Below are positions 9,301-16,894 of a DNA stretch of 64,000 nucleotides, in pieces. A program made the position numbers and the translations under genes. Below the pieces are notes generated by a model. The model was not told the DNA's origin, searched no databases, and saw only the letters and a program-made list of their open reading frames with translations. The stretch's first letter is position 1; every line of letters begins with the position of its first letter. The DNA comes from Tolypothrix sp. PCC 7712 (GTDB lineage Bacteria > Cyanobacteriota > Cyanobacteriia > Cyanobacteriales > Nostocaceae). The DNA lies in the NCBI RefSeq assembly GCF_025860405.1, contig NZ_CP063785.1, positions 7,627,390 to 7,691,389 of the forward strand, read 5' to 3'.

Positions 9301-11378
9301 AGTCCATAGACTCAACAACAATTAATGCAACTAATTTTGAGTTGCGTAATTCCAGCAATACACTGATACCTGCAACAGTTACCTATAACACCACTAATCG
9401 CACAGCCACACTTACGCCCAGTAACGCTTTAGCAACTGCTACTACCTACACTGCAACAATTAAAGGTGGAGCTACTGGTGTTAAAGATGTGATAGGTAAT
9501 GCCTTGGCAACAAGCTACAGCTGGTCATTCGCCACTTCAGCAAACCAAACTCCTCAGAGTATTTGGAACAATTCCGCAACTCCAGCAAACCCATCATTCT
9601 CAGACAGCAATGCTGTAGAGTTAGGAGTCAAATTTCGCTCGAATGTTAATGGCTACATCACTGGCGTACGCTTTTACAAAGGTGTTGGCAATACAGGCAC
9701 CCATACTGGTACCCTGTGGAGCAGTAATGGTCAGCAGTTAGCTACAGCAACCTTCACCAATGAAACTACCTCTGGTTGGCAAACAGTAAACTTTACTAAT
9801 CCAGTGCAGATTACTGCTAATACCGTCTACGTAGCTTCTTACTATGCTCCTGCTGGGAACTATGCTGTAGATTTAGGATACTTTGCTAACTCTGGAATTA
9901 GTAACGGCCCACTATACCTGCTACGCGATGGCGAAAGTGGCAGTAACGGTATCTACAAATATAGTGGCGGTTTCCCAGATTCTAGTTTCCAGTCAGCTAA
10001 CTATTGGGTTGACATTCTGTTTATTCCCAGCATAGCGACGGATACCACCCCACCAACAGTAAGCTCCACAACCCCCAGCAATAATGCAACTGGTGTGAGC
10101 AATTCCACAACCATTACAGCTACCTTCAGCGAGGACATCAACTTCAGCACAATTAATACAGCTAACTTTGAGTTGCGGAATTCCAGTAATACACTTGTAA
10201 CTGCTACTGTGACTTACAGCGCCACTAATCGCACAGCGACACTGGTACCTAGCAGTAATTTAGCAATTTCTACTACTTACACAGCTAAGATTAAAGGTGG
10301 TGCCAGTGGGATCAAAGACTTGGCAGGTAACGCCTTGACAGTGGACTACACTTGGTCGTTCACAACTGTAGGGGACACTACTCCACCAACAGTGAGTTCC
10401 ACTACTCCCAGCAACAATGCAACTGGTGTTAGCACTTCCCCAATCATTACAGCTACCTTCAGCGAGGCAATTAACTCCAGCACAATCAATACAACTAACT
10501 TTGAGTTACGGAATTCCAGTAATACAGTTGAATCTGCTACAGTGGCTTACAACAGTAGCAATTTGACTGCAACACTTACACCTAGTGCTGCTTTAGCAAA
10601 TTCCACTACTTACACAGCTAGGATTAAAGGTGGAGCCAGTGGGATCAAAGACTTGGCAGGTAACGCCTTAACAACAGACTACACATGGTCGTTCACAACT
10701 GTAGGGGATACTACGCCACCAACAGTCAGTTCTACTACTCCCAGCAACAATGCAACTGGTGTCAGCACTTCCCCAAGTATTACAACTACCTTCAGCGAGG
10801 CAATTAACTCCACAACGATTAATAGCACCAACTTTGAGTTACGGAATTCAAGTAATACACTTGTAACTACTACAGTGACTTACAATGCCACTAATCGTAC
10901 AGCAACACTGGTACCTAGTAGTGCTTTAGCAAATTCGACTACTTATACTGTCAGGATTAAAGGCGGAACCACTGGTGTCAAAGACTTGGCAGGTAATGCT
11001 TTGACTGCGGACTACACCTGGTCATTTACGACTGTGGGAGATACTACAGCTCCAACTGTAACCGCTATTACTCCTAGTAACAATGCATTTGGTGTTAGCA
11101 TTTTTACTAGTGTTACAGTAACCTTCAGTGAGCCGATCAACTCAACAACGATTAATAGCACTAACTTTGAGTTGCGTAATTTACTTAACATAGGTGTACT
11201 GGCTACAGTCACTTATAATGAGACTAATCGCACGGCAACACTTAAACCCATTCTTCCTTTACTGAGTTTGTCTACTTCTACAGTCACGGTCAAAGGCGGA
11301 AGCACTGGTGTCAAGGACTTAGCGGGCAATGCTCTTGCATCTAACTATACTTGGAAATTTACTACTGGTTTATTGTAG
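6318..11378 (+). CDS. Giant secreted mosaic protein: WD40, GATase-like, deacetylase-like, Big_5, DUF4082
   Basis: A 1686-residue protein with a signal peptide (~1-33, ending YTVAQTQ). Seven WD40 blades follow (SPDG or equivalent turns spaced ~42 residues from ~49 to ~300), enough for one closed propeller. Residues ~384-600 resemble a class-I-amidotransferase/ThuA-type fold (PILIVTSAANPFSNYY, YDVVILSEMPL). Residues ~620-880 look like a NodB-type polysaccharide deacetylase region (VVLMSGDDHANGG with a DD pair; ALHINTNC; QRHHCLVWSDW). The rest is five SbsA-like Ig (Big_5) domains (TTPSNNATGVS...FELRNSSNT...KDLAGNAL...YTWSFTT) starting near 967, 1242, 1353, 1464 and 1574, with a DUF4082 domain (~1076-1240) between the first two. 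The WD40 fusion to this set is unusual. Probably extracellular, perhaps acting on polysaccharide; activity is unproven. Confidence 0.85.
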   Translation: MRRKFFHYLRLFICSLLVILFIGNFHGYTVAQTQPLQKPREVTAIAFSPDGNTVATGVSDSQIALLDTKTGNLMKNLPGHFGAPVSGAVFSPDGKILRTVGKDTVVRFWNLITGEESEILEGPEHPPRTLAMSPDGQTLFTSGEDPKIFQWNVNTNKLTKVLEGHRNFVNTLAVSPDGKTLASGDTGGTVIFWNLTTGQKLQTLASHADAVTGLAFSPDGANLASVSQDRTVRLWNVANAREIQVFRDATKPLKTIAFSRNGQSLVAGGDENTIFVWNAKNGGLRLRLSTVDAVTGVAISPDGTSFASGSRNGDVDWWNLNSGVRERTVKLNNLLPIRPKQVANPSNRNKVLKSPQKPLTSTREGRIQTPKATLMAAIPSPPGGPILIVTSAANPFSNYYAEILRTEGLNLFNVSDISSVSSSTLANYDVVILSEMPLTSAQATMFTNWVTSGGNLIAMHPDKQLAGLLGLTDAASTLANAYLLVNNSTSAGKGIVNQTMQFHGTADRYTLNGADSIATLYSNATTSTSNPAVTLHSVGSNGGQAAAFTYDLARSIVLTRQGNPAWAEQERDGFSPIRSDDLFFGNKSGDPQADWVDLNKVAIPQADEQQRLLANLILQMNLPKKPLPRFWYFPHGKKAVVLMSGDDHANGGTASRFDQFKSLSPAGCSVDDWQCIRGTSYIYSNSPLTNVQANQYVNIDGGFEVALHINTNCADYTASSLPIAYTQQLSSFTSKYTSIESPKTQRHHCLVWSDWFSTPQIELNNGIRLDTTYYYWPPTWITDRPGFFTGSGMPMRFVNQDGAMIDVFGAPTQLTDESGQSYPYTIDTLLDRAIGTEGYYGVFNVNAHTDFANSSVSDAVVSSSLARSIPIVSAKQVLTWLDGRNSSSFSSLAWNNNNLSFTITKGSNTNGLQAMLPMLSGNLTLGNITLNGNNNVSYTTSIIKGVEYAFFPGNSGSYVATYTSDNIAPTVSSTTPSSNATNVSTVASITATFSKSIDSTTINATNFELRNSSNTLIPATVTYNTTNRTATLTPSNALATATTYTATIKGGATGVKDVIGNALATSYSWSFATSANQTPQSIWNNSATPANPSFSDSNAVELGVKFRSNVNGYITGVRFYKGVGNTGTHTGTLWSSNGQQLATATFTNETTSGWQTVNFTNPVQITANTVYVASYYAPAGNYAVDLGYFANSGISNGPLYLLRDGESGSNGIYKYSGGFPDSSFQSANYWVDILFIPSIATDTTPPTVSSTTPSNNATGVSNSTTITATFSEDINFSTINTANFELRNSSNTLVTATVTYSATNRTATLVPSSNLAISTTYTAKIKGGASGIKDLAGNALTVDYTWSFTTVGDTTPPTVSSTTPSNNATGVSTSPIITATFSEAINSSTINTTNFELRNSSNTVESATVAYNSSNLTATLTPSAALANSTTYTARIKGGASGIKDLAGNALTTDYTWSFTTVGDTTPPTVSSTTPSNNATGVSTSPSITTTFSEAINSTTINSTNFELRNSSNTLVTTTVTYNATNRTATLVPSSALANSTTYTVRIKGGTTGVKDLAGNALTADYTWSFTTVGDTTAPTVTAITPSNNAFGVSIFTSVTVTFSEPINSTTINSTNFELRNLLNIGVLATVTYNETNRTATLKPILPLLSLSTSTVTVKGGSTGVKDLAGNALASNYTWKFTTGLL
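10042..11370 (+). repeat. Four tandem ~330-bp coding repeats (Big_5 domains)
   Basis: Four consecutive segments of about 330 bp begin near 10042, 10375, 10708 and 11038, each opening with GATAC(C/T)AC-type codons (DTTPPTVSSTTPS) and sharing long identical runs. The second and third are the most alike and the fourth most diverged. This is internal duplication within the gene, prone to copy-number change by recombination and to assembly collapse. Confidence 0.8.
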
Positions 11379-11456
11379 TGAATTTTCTCATTACCTCTAA
11401 TAGGAGACAAAAAGCTGTAATTAGCTGATGCGCGTCTAGTATCCAACAATACTTTT

Positions 11457-11504
11457 CCAGGGTCAAAAGTCTAAATTCTAATTGGCTTTTGACCCTGGAC
11501 TTTT
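11457..11504 (+). terminator. Rho-independent terminator of the 1686-aa gene
   Basis: CCAGGGTCAAAAG (11457-11469) pairs perfectly with CTTTTGACCCTGG (11486-11498), followed by ACTTTTT. It lies 79 bp after the stop codon of the large secreted gene. Confidence 0.85.
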
Positions 11505-11553
11505 TATGATTAACCTGACTTTGGATGTCTCTTACTTGAATGGGAGTTAGAAA

Positions 11554-11576
11554 CCCGACTTTTTCAAAAAGTCGGG
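11554..11576 (-). terminator. Hairpin CCCGACTTTTT/AAAAAGTCGGG
   Basis: An 11-bp perfect inverted repeat around a central C, near-identical to that at 5717-5743. It is placed between convergent genes and can serve as terminator for pgk on the minus strand, 124 bp past its stop codon, or for both directions. Confidence 0.55.
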
Positions 11577-11699
11577 TATTTGATCAGCAGTGTTTGCTTT
11601 AGTAGTGCTATTAATCCCTGGCTTTTATAAGCACAGAGATATCACAAATAACTCGTAATTAAGAATTCCTAAGCGTAATTACGAATTACGAATTAGTAA

Positions 11700-12902
11700 T
11701 TACGCTTCATCTAAAGCCGCAATACCGGGTAATATTTTACCTTCGAGTAACTCCAAGCTAGCGCCGCCGCCAGTGGAAATGTGGCTCATTTGATCGGCTA
11801 AACCTACTTTTTCTACAGCCGCTACAGAGTCACCACCACCGATGATAGTGGTAGCGCCTGTTTTGCTAATATCAGCGAGGGTATGAGCGATCGCTTCTGT
11901 ACCTACAGCAAATTTATCAAACTCAAACACACCCATTGGCCCGTTCCAAATTACTGACTTGCAATCTGCAAGCGCGTCTTGGAATACTTTTACTGAGTCT
12001 GGGCCAATATCCAAACCCATGCCATCAGCAGGGATGTTGTCGATGCTGACAGTTGTAGCATTAGCATCAGGAGCGAACTTATCTGCTACTACTACATCTG
12101 TGGGTAACAAGAAGGTAACGCCACGTTCTTTAGCCTTAGCTTCCAAAGATTTCGCTAGTTCTAGCTTGTCTTCTTCAACTAGAGACTTACCAACACTCAA
12201 ACCACGGGCTTTGTAGAAGGTGAAAATCATTCCACCACCGATGATGAGTTTGTCGCACTTCTCTAGCAGTGTTTCAATTACACCAATTTTGCTAGAAACC
12301 TTGGAACCACCAATAATTGCTGCTAAAGGACGTTGGGGATTTTCAATCGCATTTTGCAGATATTGCAATTCCTTTTCAACCAAATAGCCAGCTACAGAGG
12401 GGCTAAGGAATTTAGTTACACCTTCAGTAGAAGCATGGGCGCGGTGGGCAGTACCAAACGCATCATTTACATAAAAATCAGCATTGGATGCCAACTTTTT
12501 AGCAAATTCTGGGTCGTTTTTTTCTTCTTCCTTGTAGAAGCGGACATTTTCTAACAGCAGCACTTGCCCGTTTTGTAAAGCACCGACTTTAGCGGCAACA
12601 TCATCACCGATACAATCGTCTGTTTTAATAACTTCTTGACCCAGTAATTCCGACAACCGTTTAGCAACGGGAGTCAAACGCAATTTGTCATCCACGCCCT
12701 TGGGACGACCAAAATGGCTTGCTAGAATTACCTTAGCTCCCTTCTGCGTTAAATCTTGGATAGTTGGCAGGGCGGCACGAATCCGAGTATCGTCTGTGAT
12801 ATTGCCTTGGTCATCCACAGGTACGTTAAAATCCACCCGTACTAAAGCACGTTTTCCAGATACATCTGTCGCAGATAAATTTGCTAAAGTTTTTTTGGAC
12901 AC
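11700..12902 (-). CDS. pgk: Phosphoglycerate kinase
   Basis: A 400-residue enzyme of glycolysis and the Calvin cycle: 3-phosphoglycerate + ATP to 1,3-bisphosphoglycerate + ADP, in the cytosol. Clear family motifs: the N-terminal signature (KRALVRVDFNVPVDD, residues ~18-32), basic-patch histidine/arginine (ILASHFGRPKG, ~60-70), the hinge and nucleotide-binding region (AAIIGGSKVSSKIGVIETL, ~195-213), WNGPMGVFEF (~319-328) and GGGDSVAAVEK (~353-363). Length matches the family. Translation starts at GTG (12902), seven bases after a strong AGGAGGG site, so the GTG is well supported. It is transcribed away from the neighbouring universal stress gene, with an intergenic region of ~90 bp that must hold both promoters. 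Confidence 0.97.
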   Translation of the reverse strand: MSKKTLANLSATDVSGKRALVRVDFNVPVDDQGNITDDTRIRAALPTIQDLTQKGAKVILASHFGRPKGVDDKLRLTPVAKRLSELLGQEVIKTDDCIGDDVAAKVGALQNGQVLLLENVRFYKEEEKNDPEFAKKLASNADFYVNDAFGTAHRAHASTEGVTKFLSPSVAGYLVEKELQYLQNAIENPQRPLAAIIGGSKVSSKIGVIETLLEKCDKLIIGGGMIFTFYKARGLSVGKSLVEEDKLELAKSLEAKAKERGVTFLLPTDVVVADKFAPDANATTVSIDNIPADGMGLDIGPDSVKVFQDALADCKSVIWNGPMGVFEFDKFAVGTEAIAHTLADISKTGATTIIGGGDSVAAVEKVGLADQMSHISTGGGASLELLEGKILPGIAALDEA

Positions 12903-12992
12903 AGCCAGACCCTCCTGATCGCCTTTTTGTTATTGTTTTGAAAGTAGAACCATCCAGATTTTACCGGAGTACGGGGTACGGAGGTGAGAGAT

Positions 12993-13400
12993 ATGTTCAA
13001 GACAGTTCTATTTCCTATTGATCAAAGTCGGGAAGCCAGAGAAGCTGCCGATGTGGTTACCAACGTTGTGCAGAAGTATGGTAGTCGTTTGGTACTACTA
13101 TCTGTAGTGGAAGAACCACCTACAGACGCACCTGTTGCCGATCCAATGGTGTCGCCAGATGTGGTAGCCAAACTTTTAGAAAATGCCCAAACTTTATTTT
13201 CTCAACAAGGAATTCAAGCTGAAATTTTAGAACGGCAAGGCAAACCAGCTTTTACTATCTGTGATGTTGCCGATGAAATTGCAGCAGATTTAATCATTAT
13301 GGGTTGTCGGGGTTTAGGCTTAACTGATGAAGGAGCAACTGATAGCGTCACCACTCGCGTGATTAATCTTTCTCCTTGTCCAGTTTTGATTGTGCCTTAA
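12993..13400 (+). CDS. Universal stress protein (UspA family)
   Basis: A 135-residue single-domain Usp protein. It begins MFKTVLFPIDQSREA, the typical first beta strand with the nucleotide-binding aspartate, and ends with the family's C-terminal nucleotide-binding pattern (IIMGCRGLG..., then a T-x-R-V-I-N-L-S-P-CPVLIVP strand). In place of the usual G-x9-G-(S/T) phosphate loop it has MGCRGLGLTDEGATDSVTTRV, so binding of ATP is likely but not certain. The ATG at 12993 is chosen because GGAGG ends 8 bases upstream; the frame is open from a GTG at 12984 that lies inside that site. Usp proteins help cells survive energy or light stress; the exact role here is unknown. Confidence 0.9.
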   Translation: MFKTVLFPIDQSREAREAADVVTNVVQKYGSRLVLLSVVEEPPTDAPVADPMVSPDVVAKLLENAQTLFSQQGIQAEILERQGKPAFTICDVADEIAADLIIMGCRGLGLTDEGATDSVTTRVINLSPCPVLIVP

Positions 13401-13619
13401 TGGGAATGGGGCATGGAAGCGGGAGGGTGAAACAGATGAGGGAGATGAGGAGGATGAGGAAGACACAAAAAATGCCAATTACCAATTACCCAATGCCCAA
13501 TCCCCCATGCCCCATGCCCAACATTACACTTCATTGCAAAATAAAAAGTAAAGCTAAACAACGTGATAAGTTTTTTTTCATGTGAAAAAACTGCACAAGA
13601 CTAATCAAGGAGAATACCA

Positions 13620-13826
13620 GTGGCATTGGAATCAAATCTCTTAACGGGCACAAGTGTAGTAAATGAAGATTTTAGCGAGTATGTTGCCCATTTACAGCTA
13701 CACATGACTTTACAAGCTCGCAATCTGGTTCCACCTCTCAAGCCAAATCAAGAAGATAGTCGAGAGCAATTACTCCATCAAACCCAAGCCTATTTTGAAA
13801 AGCTCGCTTCTCGGCAAGGTTTGTAA
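13620..13826 (+). CDS. Small conserved-type hypothetical protein, 68 aa
   Basis: A GTG start at 13620 follows an AAGGAGAAT site with good spacing. The 68-residue product is soluble, slightly acidic and helical by composition (SEYVAHLQLHMTLQARNLVPPL, then REQLLHQTQAYFEKLASRQ). I do not recognise a domain. It has a strong terminator at 13873-13927, which supports it being an independent transcription unit. A short hydrophilic regulator or stress peptide is possible, but no function can be assigned. Confidence 0.65.
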   Translation: MALESNLLTGTSVVNEDFSEYVAHLQLHMTLQARNLVPPLKPNQEDSREQLLHQTQAYFEKLASRQGL

Positions 13827-13872
13827 ATTATTTAAACTTTCAATTAATTTCACTTAATATTTACATAAAAAT

Positions 13873-13927
13873 AAAGCGGATATTGTTGATATATGCTAAG
13901 AGTGTTATCATCAAATCTGCTTTTTTT
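13873..13927 (+). terminator. Rho-independent terminator
   Basis: AAAGCGGATATTGTTGATA (13873-13891) pairs, with one bulge, one wobble and one mismatch, with TATCATCAAATCTGCTTT (13905-13922), followed by a run of T's to 13927. It lies 47 bp beyond the stop codon of the 68-aa gene. Confidence 0.75.
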
Positions 13928-14044
13928 ATTTATTTTCAGTATTTTGTCAGCAAGATCACTCTTTTGGATCACTAGCTAGAGGCGGAAAGCCGCTAATATT
14001 ATTATTGCAGCAATTACTCAGCAAGAGCAGTTAATTAAGGCTTA

Positions 14045-15280
14045 ATGGCGGCTCGAATTAAAATGACTTCACTACTTCCTCGAAATCTCAGCGTGATCGT
14101 CCGACCAGTCCAATACCGGGATTTGGACGGTATCGAACGCCTGCATCAAGAGTCATTCGCAGCTCTCACTCCCAAGGGAGCTGATTCTGCCACACGCCAG
14201 ATGCAATGGCTGCGACGCTGGTATGGCTTTTTGAAATTTTTAAGTTGGTTCCCCAACCCTTTACAGTATCTATTTTGTTCCTACGTAGCAGAGCAAGGGC
14301 GAATGCTGCTGGGAATGATTCAGGTGTCTCCGTTCAACCGTACCCGCAGTACTTGGCGTGTTGATCGGGTGATGCTTGACCGTGCTACAGATAAGCAAGT
14401 AATAGGTTCGCAACTGTTACGGCATTGCTTTGAGTCACTGGTCGAAGCACGGACTTGGATACTGGAAGTTAATGTTAATGACCTCGAAGCCTTAGCATTA
14501 TATCGGCAAAACGGATTTCAACGGTTGGCAGAAATGACCTACTGGGAAATCGAACCGGAATTGTTGAGTGAATTGGCACAAGCAGAGCCAGATTTGCCTA
14601 ACCTACTGCCTATAAGTAATGCTGATGCTCAGTTGCTTTATCAATTAGATACAGCATCAATGCCGCCTTTGGTGCGTCAGGTGTTCGATCGCAATACCCG
14701 TGACTTCAAAACGAGTTTGTTTGGAGCCTTAAGTGATGCTGTCAAACAATGGGTAACGAAAACAGAAGTAGTCAGTGGCTACGTATTTGAACCCCAACGC
14801 AAAGCTGCGATCGGACATTTTCAGGTACAACTTGATCGCAAGGGTATTACCCCCCACGTAGCAACCCTGACGGTTCACCCTGCCTATACTTGGCTGTATC
14901 CTGAGTTGTTGTCTCAGCTAGCGCGCATTGTCCAAGATTTTCCCCAACAAGGATTGCGACTAGCTTCCTCCGATTATCAACCAGAGCGAGAAGAGTATTT
15001 AGAGCGTATTGGAGCTAAACGCATCGAACATACTTTAATTATGTCTCGCTCAGTATGGCACAAATTACGAGAGTCAAAATTTGTCTCCCTCGAAGGCATT
15101 CAATGGCCAGAAGTGTTGCAAGGACTACAACCAGCCCGTAAGCCTATCCCTGGTGGGATGTCATGGACACAACTGCCAACGCGATCGCCCGAGAGGACAG
15201 TGCCAACTAAATCAGAACCTGCTGCCTTTGAAGCATCTTGCCAGCCTGAACCAGCAGATGCACAGCATGAAAAAGGATGA
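14045..15280 (+). CDS. GNAT-family N-acetyltransferase
   Basis: A 411-residue protein. The first ~175 residues form a GNAT acetyltransferase domain: VIVRPVQYRDLDGIERLHQESF at the start, a central strand with WRVDRVMLDR, a helix (QVIGSQLLRHCFESL), and the typical ending LEVNVNDLEALALYRQNGFQRL, where acetyl-CoA and substrate strands meet. The second half (~200-350) has the outline of another degenerate GNAT-like fold (VATLTVHPAYTWLYPELLSQLARIVQ). The last ~50 residues are Pro/Gln/Glu-rich. The substrate is unknown. The ATG at 14045 or at 14066 could be used. It is followed 72 bp on by ruvX, possibly in one operon. Confidence 0.85.
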   Translation: MAARIKMTSLLPRNLSVIVRPVQYRDLDGIERLHQESFAALTPKGADSATRQMQWLRRWYGFLKFLSWFPNPLQYLFCSYVAEQGRMLLGMIQVSPFNRTRSTWRVDRVMLDRATDKQVIGSQLLRHCFESLVEARTWILEVNVNDLEALALYRQNGFQRLAEMTYWEIEPELLSELAQAEPDLPNLLPISNADAQLLYQLDTASMPPLVRQVFDRNTRDFKTSLFGALSDAVKQWVTKTEVVSGYVFEPQRKAAIGHFQVQLDRKGITPHVATLTVHPAYTWLYPELLSQLARIVQDFPQQGLRLASSDYQPEREEYLERIGAKRIEHTLIMSRSVWHKLRESKFVSLEGIQWPEVLQGLQPARKPIPGGMSWTQLPTRSPERTVPTKSEPAAFEASCQPEPADAQHEKG

Positions 15281-15352
15281 AGGATAAAGTATAAAAGATG
15301 AGGCGCTAATTGGTTTAAAATTGCCCCTAGTGGCTAATTTAACTAATATCTC

Positions 15353-15871
15353 TTGATAGATGAGCTAATTTCAGACTTTATTCTTCCACCTTCAGTTGAT
15401 ACTCAGGAGCAACCACAAACATTGATTTCAGCCTTAGGATTAGATTTCGGTCGTAAACGTATTGGTGTCGCTGGTTGTGATGGCACAGGCTTAATCGCAA
15501 CTGGAATCACCACAATTGAGCGCACATCTTTTGAACAAGATGTGGAACAACTACGACAACTAGTAAATCAACGTCAAGTACAAGTACTAGTTATCGGCTT
15601 ACCCTACTCAATGGATGGTTCCTTAGGCTTTCAGGCACGTCAAGTGCAAAAATTCGCCAAAAGGCTCGCTAAAGCCCTACAACTGCCTGTGGAATACGTG
15701 GATGAGCGATTGACTTCATTCCAAGCAAAACAACTGCTCAAGGCGGAAAACCGCTCGCCATCACGCCACAAAGCTCTGATTGATCGCAAAGCTGCTGCTT
15801 TAATTTTGCAGCAATGGCTAGATGCTCGCCGCGCTCAATCTCATAAATCGGCAATAGCGGCTGAGTATTGA
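15353..15871 (+). CDS. ruvX: Putative Holliday junction resolvase RuvX/YqgF
   Basis: A 172-residue RNase H-fold protein of the YqgF family, which acts in Holliday junction resolution and/or 16S rRNA 5' processing. It has the nuclease strand LGLDFGRKRIGVAGCD (~27-42, metal-binding Asp), the second motif LVIGLPYSMDGSLG (~82-95), the conserved VEYVDERLTSFQA (~119-131) and the C-terminal DRKAAALILQQWL with the last catalytic Asp (~147). No ATG exists in frame near the start. The longest start is TTG at 15353; a TTG at 15421, just before the conserved core, is also possible, so the first ~22 residues are uncertain. Confidence 0.93.
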   Translation: MIDELISDFILPPSVDTQEQPQTLISALGLDFGRKRIGVAGCDGTGLIATGITTIERTSFEQDVEQLRQLVNQRQVQVLVIGLPYSMDGSLGFQARQVQKFAKRLAKALQLPVEYVDERLTSFQAKQLLKAENRSPSRHKALIDRKAAALILQQWLDARRAQSHKSAIAAEY

Positions 15872-16011
15872 TACCTTTTAACATGATATTCTGAAAACTA
15901 TTACCAGGCAGTTGTATTACATCTCCAGCTATTTATCAGGCACAATTCGGTCATTAAATAGTTAAACGATCTCCAAATTTGCTGCTATTTATAAAGTCCC
16001 AAATCTCGGCT

Positions 16012-16584
16012 ATGTTTTCCTCACAATTTCCCGACGAAAATGATCGCTCTAATGCTGGTTCCATTACCTTGACTGACGACAAGGGGCGGACTCTGGATTG
16101 TTACATTGAACATTCCCTATCAGTTGATGGGCAAGAATATGTATTACTTCTACCTGTGGATTCGCCTGTAGAAATTTTTGCTTGGCAAGGTGAAAACGAG
16201 GAAGAAGAAGCCGTTCTAGTAGAAGATGATTACACTCTAGAAAAGATTTTTGCTACTGCTCAAGCCGTGTTGTCAGAGCAAAATCTCATGTTAAAAAATA
16301 CCGCCTATGCACTCACAGTTGCTGGCGAATTACCTCCTGTAGAAGACTCAGAACTGTTCACATTAGAAATCGAAGATGATGAAGCAGATTTAGAGCCAGA
16401 ACAATTACAACTCTTGGCTAGCTTCTACGATGAAGAACAGGAATACGCCATTTATACACCACTAGATCCCCTGCTCTTTTTTGCCCGCATTTCCAACACA
16501 GGTGAACCTGAACTACTTTCTCCAGAAGAATTCCGCAAGGTACAACCTTTATTAGAAGAACATCTTTTTAATGAAGTCGAATAA
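16012..16584 (+). CDS. DUF3727 (with DUF1292-like N-terminus) protein
   Basis: A 190-residue acidic protein from the ATG at 16012 (the frame is open back to a TTG at 15979). Residues ~12-90 match the DUF1292 style (ITLTDDKGRTLDCYIEHSLSVDGQEYVLLLPVD), and the remainder fits DUF3727, with YALTVAGELPP, then a strongly acidic stretch (EIEDDEADLEPEQ) and IYTPLDPLLFFARI. This pair of domains is found in cyanobacteria and plastids and its role is not known. It lies 140 bp after ruvX, in the same direction, and ends in a well-formed terminator at 16638. Confidence 0.85.
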   Translation: MFSSQFPDENDRSNAGSITLTDDKGRTLDCYIEHSLSVDGQEYVLLLPVDSPVEIFAWQGENEEEEAVLVEDDYTLEKIFATAQAVLSEQNLMLKNTAYALTVAGELPPVEDSELFTLEIEDDEADLEPEQLQLLASFYDEEQEYAIYTPLDPLLFFARISNTGEPELLSPEEFRKVQPLLEEHLFNEVE

Positions 16585-16591
16585 TAATTAC

Positions 16592-16624
16592 TAATTCGTA
16601 ATTCGTAATTCGTAATTCGTAATT
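16592..16624. repeat. Short tandem repeat, unit TTCGTAA
   Basis: About 4.5 head-to-tail copies of a 7-bp unit, a kind of short tandemly repeated sequence frequent between genes of filamentous cyanobacteria. Confidence 0.85.
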
Positions 16625-16637
16625 AAATAAAGACAGC

Positions 16638-16672
16638 AAAACCACCAAATCACAAGATTATGGTGGTCTTTT
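16638..16672 (+). terminator. Rho-independent terminator
   Basis: AAAACCACCA (16638-16647) pairs with TGGTGGTCTTTT (16661-16672), a 9-10 bp stem ending in T's. It is placed 54 bp after the DUF3727 gene. Confidence 0.8.
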
Positions 16673-16894
16673 GTAAGGTGTGTTGTCACGAAGCGCAACG
16701 CACCATCAAGGAATCCAGCAGGCGTTTTATCCTTGAAGCGAGTCAGACAGGTTAAAAGAGGGGTAAAAAGCTGAGGTTATAACGACAACGTTAATTTGCC
16801 TAGATTTTTAGGGAACTATAGTAATAGAAATTTATATTCTGATACCTCTAACCATTAATACAAAACAATGGCTTGAGGACTCTATTACTATTAA

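Larger units (their letters stand above)
11379..11699. other. Convergent intergenic region with two hairpins
   Basis: A 321-bp gap between convergent genes. It contains two terminator-like hairpins (11457-11498 and 11554-11576) and, at 11645-11703, short dispersed repeats of (G)TAATTACGAATTACGAATT that run up to the stop codon of pgk. Confidence 0.6.
16585..16894. other. Intergenic region: heptamer repeat, terminator, kinase promoter region
   Basis: A 310-bp gap. It has five or so copies of the heptamer TTCGTAA (16592-16624), a terminator (16638-16672), and about 200 bp upstream of the Ser/Thr kinase with no visible gene. Confidence 0.6.

Noticed and set aside
13376..13585. 69-codon frame after the universal stress gene
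   Set aside because: Consists mainly of translated tandem repeats (MGMGHGSG, MREMRRMRK, PMPNPPCPMPN).
13893..13979. 28-codon hydrophobic frame MLRVLSSNLLFLFIF
   Set aside because: It overlaps the loop and T-run of a terminator hairpin and has no ribosome site.
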